From assembly GCF_022539315.1 (NCBI RefSeq), contig NC_066315.1, positions 99,491,990-99,555,989 on the forward strand: DNA of 64,000 nt, read 5' to 3'. Origin of the DNA: Serinus canaria. Taxonomy: Eukaryota; Chordata; Aves; Passeriformes; Fringillidae. Position numbers and translations under genes: made by a program. Below, in pieces: positions 55,201 to 64,000 of this stretch; positions within the stretch are counted from its first letter, which is position 1, and each line of letters starts with the position of its first letter. Below the pieces are notes generated by a model. It had not been told where the DNA came from. It searched no databases and worked only from the letters and a program-made list of their open reading frames with translations.

Positions 55201-57865
55201 AGCTGGGAACCAGCTGTGTCATCCTGGCTCAAAGGAAGTGACCATCTGACTCCACAGATGCAAAGTCCCACTGAAGCCTAAAAGAAGGAACTTCTTATTA
55301 ACAGAGATCTGTACCATTAAGAAATCCTTAAAAAACCTTCTCTTGAAGAGAACCGCATCTACTTGTACACAGAGCCATGGTGAAAAAGAACAGTGGAGAG
55401 CAACTGTGTCTCCTTCCAGGCTACCCCTAACTCTTGCTTCTGAGAAGGGAACACACAGTTGTCTTAGATGGTATTTAAGAAATCTGAGTCAGGAGCTTAA
55501 AACTATGACAACATGTAAAGCAACAATTATATATCTAGTGAGAAAGGAATGCATGAGGGAGGGATACTTTGTCTGGGTGCCAGCACCAGTGAGTAACAGC
55601 AAATGGTTCAAACTGGAAGGGCCTTTCCCTTAAAGAACCAGTGGGTCTCCATTGTTAGGAGGATCCCTGAGCATTTTGCAGGCTTAGGGCTGAAGAATCT
55701 GCTCTACACTTTCTGTGGATACTGTCTGATCCATTCCAATCTACTGTATCCTGCCTCACCCACTGTATTCTGGAGATTTAAAGCTGAAAATTTATTTTTG
55801 GTAATACTTAAGAATCATCTCACAGAAATAAGGGGGAATGTCACAGGATAAACATGCTTTTATTGTGCTAGTATGTACAAATGTACTGCCCTGTAGCTAC
55901 ATTGTTTTTTTACCTCATGCATCTTTAAATCATTATACATCTTCGCTTTTCTTTTATGTTCATCCATCATTGTAAATGGAAATTCATCATAAGGATAAAT
56001 GTAATAAACTACTTCAGTCAATATTTTTCTTTAAATAGTCACCAACACATTTTACCTTGCACTTATTTGCTATATTGGAAGGATGTGATTAAAAAAAATA
56101 CTTGTTTTAGAGGTGGAATTTCTTTTCTCAGCAGTTCATACTGACAGTCTGATTACTGCTTCTGGACTTTAAAAACAAATGTCCTATAAACATGAAATTA
56201 AACAGAGCCATGAAGAATTAATAAATAAAAGCATTCCAAGTAAATGTTGTTTCTGATCTCTGCATCTTTCTTTATGATCTGGGTAAGAAATTAATTTTAT
56301 TTTTCACAATTACTAAAATAAAAATGGTCTTAGATTATTCAATTTTTCTCCTTTATATTCAGTTGTAGGTGATCGCTAGTTCTTTTAAGTTTTGTTGAAG
56401 CAGCAGAATGCCATGAGGTGCATATATGACCTGAGAGTAGTGGGAAATTTTTTTTAAGAACTTTATTTTAGATTTTACTGACAGTTTTCTTATGCCTTCA
56501 AAAAGCATCTGGATTTTCTGTCTCCATGGGCACCTATCCTATCACTGGGTGGAATCTCCAGATGGTCCAATTGTCCAACACTTTTGATTTTAGAATAAGA
56601 ACTTCCTCTCCTAGATAAAAAAAAAATATTTTTTGCATTCCCTCGCCACGTGGTTCAGATTACCCCCATACAGGAGGTATCCTGAACACATTGAGATAAA
56701 CTCAGAGTTTGTTTCCCAACTATTTAACTTCAGGCAAACATCACATTAAAGCTGTCCATGTCAGTGTTCACTCTGGTGCTACAGAGAGACCCTCTTGATC
56801 ACTGCTGCAGCCCTGTTTGACGAACTGCTCCTGAACCTCTTTTTGTTATCTACAATTGTTATTGTTTAGATATTTTTTGATAATATCTTATAGGTTTTCA
56901 TTTTTTCCTAAAGATTTTCTATGCATTTGCTGTTCATATCATCTCCATCAACTGGAACTTCTCACACCTATCTGCAAAGTAAAATAACCTTGTAAAAAAT
57001 GATACCTATCAGAAAAAGCCATCAAACCCACCACTTACACTATAAAAACCTTATGGGAATCAGAAAACCTTTAAACACTTTGAGGGCATCTTGTGCTACA
57101 AGCCTACTAGGCAAAAATGAAAGCACCAGCTAAATTTCCATTGCTCTGTTCTATTGAGAGTTTTGCATTGCCTTTTTTTCCCTTGAAGATAACATAAAGT
57201 ATAATCCACGACATAAAAGATTTGATCTGCTTCTGACCAGTACTCTTAGTAAAGTATTTTTTCTACACAATGGTTTAAATTCCAGTAGTTCACCTCCCTC
57301 TCTGAACAGTCTCACACATCAACTAGGGCTACACCATCTGAGGGAAAGGTAAACTAATATACTGTATTTGTTATTATTTATCTGTGTTTCTCTACATGTG
57401 CAGGAGTGAAAAAGATTGGTTTCCCTCATTTCTTGCATTTCTCCAGAAACAAAAATGTGATGTTGGTGTTGGAATGAGAAGCCAGAATCACCTTGACTAG
57501 CAAACCTTGGAGACTGAGCCATGACTCCGCCTGATTTTCTTTCCACTTAACCTAAAAAGCAGGAGAGGTCCTTCAAGGGGATGTGGGGAGTAGGATTTTT
57601 TTTTTTTAGGCTGTCTGGTCCTTTAAGTTAGGATGACATTTTGTAGTGTACCACTGCTGCCTTCCCACAATGAAAGTACTTCTAAGGAGGTTTTTAAAAA
57701 TATTATTATTTTAAAAATAATAAAATTGGTTTGTTTTCCAGTCTGATAAGAGCACAGTTTCTCATGATGAGTTAACAGTTTTATATGGAGAATCCTCATT
57801 GAAGGCTGGTCACTGGAATTCCCCAGATTTTTTTTTTCATATGCAGTGTACAAGGATCTTTTCAG
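49208..57865. other. Non-coding stretch
   Basis: There is a small CpG-containing patch at about 50350-50370 and a less AT-rich patch at about 54830-55260. No gene, RNA gene or repeat family recognised besides the poly(T) tract. Confidence 0.5.
54259..54279. repeat. Poly(T) run, 21 nt
   Basis: The T run is preceded by a G/T-rich stretch (GTGGTTTTTTGGTTTGGG), an interrupted low-complexity tract. Confidence 0.94.
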
Positions 57866-58167
57866 ATAGGAAATCTTTGAGATCTCAGGAGATAATAACA
57901 AATAAGAAACTATGCAAAAAGCTGCATTATCTCGATTATATTCAAGAAAAAGAAGCAAAAAATTTATGAACGTGGCAGACATAAGTAAAGAAGAAGATTC
58001 AGGAGACTTTGTTGTCAAAACTTCTTTCACAAACAACACTTTGAGCTTTGTGCCCTCTGCTCCAAGTTTTGTGAACTCAGCATTTTCAGTGAAGTGTTCC
58101 CCTTCAAGGCAGCCTGTGTATTTTGCAGAGGCCTCAGCTGCCAAGCAGAACCTGGTATTTTTAAAAG
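57866..58167 (+). pseudogene. Candidate plus-strand coding exon with a one-base frame break (unidentified)
   Basis: I do not recognise the product. Seen: a plausible acceptor (GGATCTTTTCAG before 57866) and a donor AAAAG|GTGAGT after 58167 bound 302 nt. From 57866 one frame is open for about 33 codons (ending near LDYIQEKEAKN). It stops just after an A6 run at 57957-57962, where the frame one base over is already open and runs to the donor (including ADISKEEDSGDFVVKTSF and later PSFVNSAFSVKCSPSRQPVY). The second frame also has its own Met at 57912, which has an in-frame TAA at 57903-57905 upstream. The simplest reading is one coding exon of about 100 codons on the strand opposite GNAL, broken by a one-base indel in the homopolymer, either by decay or by assembly error. 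Chance openness is possible, since a 187-codon frame is also open on the other strand here. Confidence 0.3.
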
Positions 58168-58992
58168 GTGAGTAGCTCTTGACCATATAAAATTAGGCAT
58201 AGGATTTCAGTAGCTGAAGAAAATACTTGAAACTATGCTCCTAACATTTCTCTAGAAATAAAACCTCACACTAACTGGTGAACCACTAAAATCAAAATTC
58301 TGTGCTTAAAGCAAAGACTACTTGAAGGTAAACATTACACTTTAGAATCCTTAGGGTGTTTTTAAATCCATGAGATGTTGTAGGAAGAAAACAGTGAGGT
58401 TATGGTCCCATCTTCCTTTATGGCTTCAGATTAAAACTGTTTGGTAATAGTGAAAAGTAAGGCAAACAGGGCATGCATGTGTATATTTGTGTAAAAACAT
58501 GAAAATGAAAACTGCTTTTGAAAGGTTCTGCAACTAGGATCATGGAGAGGACCAGAAAAAAGAAAAAGAAAAGAGAAACAAAAAAGAAAGAAAATAGTAG
58601 CCTAGATGCCAGCTACTGGTTATCTGCACTGCTAACACAATAGGTCCAGTGTTTTTAGTGGACACTGCCAATGCTCTTAGTCTTAAATTAGAGCAGGCAG
58701 CTGTTTTAGTGTACAGCTGAGCATGACATAAGCCTGTGTAAACACTTTTCTCTGTCACATTCTTCTAAGTAGCTGAGGGTTGTATTTTTCTCCCTTCATG
58801 TAGAATAATCCTCTTCTCCAGAAGTTCCAAGTAACTTCTAAATTGCACTTCAATTCTGCCATTAGAAAAAAACCCAAAAGACTGGGGGGACAATATAATT
58901 TGTCAGGTGGGTGTGTGTATCACGCATCAAAATGACTACTTTTAAGGCTAGCAAGCTCCATAGCATTCCACAAACACATTATCCCTGTTCTC

Positions 58993-59178
58993 TTGAGCCT
59001 ACATTTTCCAATGTCAACACACCTGGCAGCTTCCAAAGCCAGTTCTGATGATAGTGATAGGAAATCCCTACCTGTTGTTCCTATGGGTTTCATACATAAA
59101 ATAATCACAAAGCACGGTGATATATGTCTGTATTTACAAAGAAACACACTGCAGGAAACAACTGATTTGGTTCCATAG
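58993..59178 (+). other. Open stretch downstream of the 57.9-kb candidate exon
   Basis: A 61-codon open frame starts at Met 58993 and contains a serine/aspartate-rich segment (AASKASSDDSDRKSLPVVP) followed by a mixed hydrophobic/basic stretch. It is preceded by a pyrimidine-rich ...CTGTTCTCTTGAG that could act as an acceptor. It lies about 0.8 kb after the candidate donor at 58167 on the same strand. An exon beginning right after that AG and continuing the upstream phase would use a different frame, which stops after about 37 codons. The link is therefore weak and chance is likely. Confidence 0.1.
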
Positions 59179-60436
59179 AATTCCTTGCTGTCCTCACATC
59201 TGAAGTGGACTCAATTACTGAGGATTTTTAAAATTGAAACATTAAAATTGCATAACCAACACTGGTAAATTGTGAAATCCTAGTAGAGTTTTCAATAAGC
59301 ATCTCTCTCCCTTCTCCTCCTCCTCCCTTCAGTTTACATATACTTTTTGGGGCACCTATGGTAAGGCAGAAAACTTCAGAACAGACTGCAACAAATGAAC
59401 AACAATTTGCACAGTACCAAAATTATTAAGTTGAAACCATGACACTGATTTGCATGAAAAGGCAGCTGACCTCCATCTTATGACTTATTTTTACACCAAA
59501 TGAACTCTGAAGCTCACATACAAAGGCAGATAAACTGCTCTATCTTCCAATTTTAAAAAAGCCTGTGGAGATGGAAGAATTCATGGCAGAGTAACTGGGC
59601 TCTTTTACTGCAGAGAGACAAAAACAGTGGTTGAAGACAACCCCAGTCAACAGGCAAGAACAACAAAAATTCCTGGAAAAGCTGCAGCAGAAGCAACAAG
59701 TCACTGGATAGACCTTGCTAATGCAGAAATTGTTAAAGCAGCCAGTTTAATACTTAACTCTCACTCTTACCTTTACCTGATATATTTTTAAACTCACTGT
59801 CCCTTGAAGAAGGACCTGTAATTTCTGTGGTATGTGATTCCTATATTGTTCTGGCCCTGTAAAACTGTATCTTACTTCTAGGTGAGCTGTCTTCACCTAC
59901 ACAACAGGAGGGAGGATACAAGAAATGTGGTTGCAGTGGAAAACAGTTTCAACCAGGCTACTTGAAACAGGGGAACAAGTCTGACAGAAGTAAATGCTTT
60001 CTCATTCTGTTACCACTTTATACCACCACCACCCTGGCCACTTCTTCACAGGTCTTCTTGGCTCTTGAACAACTGAGTTACAACAGTTCATCCAATGCTA
60101 ATCTAGATGGTTTTTGTTGGTGATTCCATCCATATAATTTAAATATTGTTTAACATTCAGCTGTTCTTTCACTTTCATCACGATCAGGAAAATTTATAAA
60201 CCAAGAGTACAAGCTCCATCTTTCAAGTTGTTCAAGTTCTAAGTTCAGGTGAAAAAAAACCAAAACCAAACATCTGCAGGCCGCTTACTGCTTTAGACTT
60301 CTTGATTGTGTGACGTGTGTTATATATGGCTGTATTTTCTTTACAAGGAAGATGCAGATCAGCCTCACTTGTTGCAGGTGCTCCAAAGCCTGTCACCCCA
60401 CAAGGACACACACCTCTGGCATGAACCAGGTACAGG
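59179..60436. other. Non-coding stretch
   Basis: Nothing recognised between the open stretch ending at 59178 and the CR1 copy. Confidence 0.5.
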
Positions 60437-61185
60437 CATAGAAGCACAGAGAAATTTATATTGGAAGTGGTTTCTGGATCACCCAGTCCAACCTCCTGCT
60501 CAAAGCAGGACTCATACCACATTTACAGCCGAGTCCTGGGGATGTCATGGCCTTTCTGGGCCACCTGTTCATGTCTGACCAAAGTGGATTTTTTTTTCCC
60601 TAATATGACCTTCCCTTGTTGTACATCTCTTGTCTCTTATCTCTTGTTTTACCCCTGTGCATCTCTGAGAGGGGTCTGGCTGTTTATGTAACTCCCTATC
60701 TCTTTCAAATGGGGCCTGATTAACTCCTGCCTTAGCCTTCTCTTTCCAGGCTCAATCATTTTCCTCACTAACTTTGTTAGTCATTCTTCCACTGGACTTA
60801 CTGAAGCTTTCTGGTATTTTGGGGCGGTTGCAGAATTGGACACTACCCCTAGACAAGATCTCATGAGTATTCTGTAGAAGAATAATCCCTCCCCCTGACC
60901 AGCTGACACTCTTCCTAGTGCTACTCAGTATGCACAAGACACTGCTGACTCAATGCTTACTGTCTCCTTCAGACCTTCAATGTAAATTTCAGTGGAGATG
61001 CTACATGGACAGCTGATCTCCTGTCCACACTGATACTCCAAGTTTTTTTTTGTCCCAGGTGCTTGACACATTGTTGAACTCTCATTACTGAACTCTTGGA
61101 GCCTAGCTCTGCAGAGTGTACCAAGGTCCTTGTGAATGGCAGCCCTGTCTCCAGCCAGTCAACTGCTTCACCCAGTTTTGGGGAA
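60437..61185 (-). mobile_element. CR1 LINE fragment, longer, degenerate
   Basis: Antisense CR1 copy. Reading the plus strand from its 3' end: CATAGAAGCACAGAG near 60437, CAGTCCAACCTCCTGCTCAA near 60482, TTCTCTTTCCAGGCTCAA near 60740, GCAGAATTGGACACTAC near 60830, a CTCATGAGTATTCTGTAGAA stretch near 60860, CCTGACCAGCTGACACT near 60894, and GTCCTTGTGAATGGCAGCCC near 61128. These follow the order of the antisense strand of the distal ORF2/3' UTR part of avian CR1. The copy is heavily diverged, with gaps, and truncated at its 5' side near 61185. The exact 5' limit is uncertain by some tens of bases. Small open frames inside it are remnants or chance. Confidence 0.85.
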
Positions 61186-62951
61186 TCCCAGTCAAAGGTC
61201 CATTCCAGTCAACTGGCTCATCTACCCCACAGCTCCTGCAGTGAATGTGCTCCTGCAGCTGTCTACTTTGGAAAAAATGGATTTTTTTCAAAATACTGGA
61301 AGCACAACAATGGCAGCAGTGTGAATTGAGGAAAGCTGCTGTCGGGCAGCATTTAGACTTCTGCTGCTAAACTCGCCAACAGAACAGCAGCACATATAGG
61401 TTAGTTTGGACATTTCTATATGAGGCACATATTGTTGTATAGGCAAAATTGTGAAGAACTGAACAGCTATGAAAGCCCTCAGCATAACAGATAGGGAAAA
61501 AAAAAAAGGCCTACAAACTGGGAAGTGAAGAAGTGATTTAAGAGAGACTAGCAAACAGTTTGTTTTGTAGTCATTAACCTCCTCTGCCATCTGGTATTTA
61601 TGCTACACACACACAGACACAAAGAGCCACAAGTGCATGCATATAATTTCTACCCTCTGAATTTCAAGGCACACAGAAACAATTAAGTCACCTAGATTTT
61701 TAAAGCAGATAAAATATTTCTTTAGATGCTTTTCTGACATCTGCAGGCAGTTATCAGTTTGATTTCTTTCTTTAAATTAGATTGTTTGCCTCAAGCATAC
61801 ACAGAAAAGTCTTACACTAAAAAAGAAAAAGTTCCTTGAGATGAAGAGAAGAATTTCTAAAAGCAGTGGCAGAGAAGAGATTGTCCTGCCTGGTAAAATC
61901 CTGCCTGGTAAAACCAGAGAACCTGTAGAGTAGAGGATTGCTCAATGGGGCCAGCTACAGCATTACCTGCCAAGTCAGCCACTCTCACAGACTGGGAACT
62001 AGCAAGCGAGAGACACAGCCAGTTGGCTTTGGCGGAATATTTAGGGAGGATGCAGAGGCTTATTTACTGAATAATCTGGAGACCATCTGGTGGTATCCAG
62101 TGACAAGAACATTGAGCTGAAAGTAGAAATGCCTGAGCTCTATTTCTGGCTCTGCCAGCTATTCTCTGTGACCTCTGGTGGCTCCGTTTGCCCATATACA
62201 AATCAGGAAAAAAGCTACTCTCTTCTCTAGGAAATTTTGATACTTCAGTAAGAATTCACACTTACTACTATTTCAGTAGTATGATTATTTATTTACATTA
62301 TCAATAATTACTTTAGAGTTAATTGTTATTTTATTTTTTGAATCCGAGTTTGCTCCCTGTATTAACAAAAAGATTACGACCACGTCAAGGGAGGTAATAG
62401 ATAATGTGGAGTTAAACCAAAAGAATTTCAAGACAAGCTGGACAGTATTTTTAATTGAGACATTTCTAAAATAAAGAGACCTTTTTTCTTTTTTTTCTTC
62501 AGAAGAAAATGCACATTAATCACAGGAAGGAAAGATCTGTACATTTTACTGGATCTTCCCCACCCAGCCTAATGCTCACTATCATTACTGAGCTGTAGAA
62601 AGTATAATCTAAAATACTTCCGAGTTCTGAATTTCTTACCATTTTGCTGAGCCTTGAACTAATCATCTGTAGGGAACAAAGGCAATTGAGTAACCAGATC
62701 AATATCTACAAGACATGCTGATTCCCTTCACCACCAATGTACTCTTTTCAGAGCCCCACAGACTTTCAGACTGGTAGCAGTAGGTGGATATAGCGCTAGA
62801 TTTGCTCTCTTTTCTCCAAACTCCACTGAAAATTTACCATAGGGGTAACGCAAAATCAATGGGAGAATAACAAACAAACAAAAAAAATCCCACCAAGGAA
62901 CAGCAGCTCTTTGAGAAAATCTCCAGATGACTAAAAACTAGCACTAATCCA
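61186..62951. other. Non-coding stretch
   Basis: Contains the 15-bp tandem duplication at 61884 and a short CA-rich tract near 61604-61620; otherwise nothing recognised. The first few tens of bases may still be CR1. Confidence 0.5.
61884..61913. repeat. 15-bp perfect tandem duplication
   Basis: TCCTGCCTGGTAAAA is repeated exactly twice, head to tail, with no spacer. The perfect identity points to recent replication slippage. Confidence 0.95.
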
Positions 62952-63022
62952 GACTCTGATTCAAGCCAAAAAGAAGGTTTTTGCTTGCTGCAAAAACCTT
63001 CTTTTTGGCTTGAATCAGAGTC
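62952..63022. repeat. Perfect 33-bp inverted repeat, 5-nt loop (hairpin C)
   Basis: The left arm 62952-62984 and right arm 62990-63022 are exact reverse complements over 33 bp, with loop TTGCT (62985-62989). Pairing breaks cleanly at 62951 (A) against 63023 (C). The arm sequence is unrelated to hairpins A and B, but the layout (perfect arms, tiny loop) is the same. Open frames running through it on either strand are by-products of the palindrome. Confidence 0.97.
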
Positions 63023-64000
63023 CCCATTGAAAGTGTTTTGTTGGGTTCTTCCATAGGTGCTAACACAGCGGAAGTAGAGAGTTTCTGCCTACCAGGAGGG
63101 TTCCCACGCAAACAGAACCCAGACACCTCCCACTTTCTTCCCACAAAACTGGTCACCCTTGCCTAATCTCCTTAAGTCATCTGGTGTCTCACTGGGGAAG
63201 TGCTATCTAGGACAAAGTAGTCTGTAGGCATGCTGGCAAGAGTGGAAAGTGAATCTTGTGACCAAGTGCACTGGGGCTGAGCTGCTCAGGAAAATGATAA
63301 CAAAGTGGAGGAGCTCTATTTTTAATGGGGGACAAAGGCTGAAAGGTAGCAGGAGGACTTCACCTCCCTTGGTGGGAGGGAGAGGAAGAGAGAGAGGAAG
63401 GAAGAAATGCACTTCTTTTCACAGATACACAGGTCAATAACTAAACACATAACAATGAAGTTTAAATTTAAACACCGAGTTATTTTTTCAACAATGGTTG
63501 TGTATATGATAGCCCTAAATTACGAGCTTTCTTTGCTGATGCTGGAAGAGATCCAAGATAGTTCATGAAGAAGCTGGGTCTTCAAGTAAGTAGATTAACT
63601 TTTATATAGTATGTAAGATTTTACAGACAATGTGTGGATTGGAAAAAGGTTTGTGTTAAGATCCATATTTCTTAGGAAGGGGAATAAAAATAGCCAGAGG
63701 CTGCAGCAACTAAACCAAGTCCTGGGAAGTCAGCAGTAGACTTCCAAAATAAAAATAAGGCATACTGCTTAGAAAGTATTTCAATGGGAGAATAATACAA
63801 ACCCATAAAATTGAATCTCTTCCACTGCAACCACAGGACTGCCCGAGCCTGCATGATACTATGTATTTCACAATGCTTGTATCCCTGCAATCTCATGCAG
63901 AGATTAATAAAGTGTGGCAGGATACACTTACAAAATATTTAGGCAGCTTTACAATTCAACCAACCCTGATGACAGGGGAATACGAAGGGAGAAATCACTT
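63023..64000. other. Non-coding stretch
   Basis: There is a purine-rich G/A tract around 63360-63410; nothing else recognised. Confidence 0.5.

Larger units (their letters stand above)
31036..64000 (-). other. GNAL: GNAL intron upstream of the recognised exon (partial)
   Basis: Inferred intron ending in the acceptor AG at 31037-31036 and extending past the right edge. I looked on the minus strand for the preceding exon (ANPENQF / DYI peptide region) and for the P-loop exon (AGESGKST, KQMRILHVNGFN) and found neither. The nested intronless gene CHMP1B, which lies in a GNAL intron in human, is not visible either: no open frame of about 199 codons with its sequence is present. Confidence 0.6.

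Noticed and set aside
57623..58186. 187-codon minus-strand open frame
   Set aside because: It lies antisense to the candidate plus-strand exon, has no recognisable domain, and continues through low-complexity T/A-rich sequence. It is probably a shadow or chance frame.
60752..61590. Several 60-100 codon frames on both strands
   Set aside because: Many of them lie within or beside the degenerate CR1 copy and do not match an intact reverse-transcriptase segment.

Overview
The window reads as vertebrate nuclear DNA, most likely from a bird: AT-rich, CpG-poor, without long open reading frames, and carrying two degenerate CR1 LINE fragments whose landmark sequences are those of avian CR1 3' regions. 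A non-avian reptile is not excluded, because CR1 is shared. There are no bacterial, phage or CRISPR features, and I see no tRNA or rRNA genes.

The only gene I can name is GNAL, the G-protein alpha subunit G(olf). It is present as one internal 98-nt coding exon on the minus strand (31035 down to 30938), with a clean acceptor, a GTAAGTA donor and a peptide that matches G-olf better than Gs. I found neither the next exon towards the 3' end (lower coordinates) nor the preceding exon (higher coordinates). On this reading the whole window lies inside GNAL, with two large introns of at least about 31 kb and 33 kb flanking one small exon.

Region by region: 1-30937 is the intron downstream of the exon. 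It holds a CR1 fragment (6070-6276), homopolymer runs, small tandem duplications, and a cluster of two perfect hairpins 13 nt apart (26533-26668). 31036-64000 is the intron upstream of the exon. It holds a candidate minus-strand 117-nt exon (49091-49207), in a splice phase compatible with the GNAL exon and encoding a membrane-spanning-like segment. It also holds a candidate plus-strand coding exon with a frame break at an A6 run (57866-58167), a longer CR1 fragment (60437-61185) and a third perfect 33-bp hairpin (62952-63022).

The least ordinary signals are the three perfect, very short-loop inverted repeats and the phase-compatible candidate exon inside GNAL. The hairpins look like recent fold-back or template-switch events and, being intronic, would be transcribed. 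None of this is proof of a new system. Exon calls other than GNAL rest on splice-site and reading-frame inspection alone.
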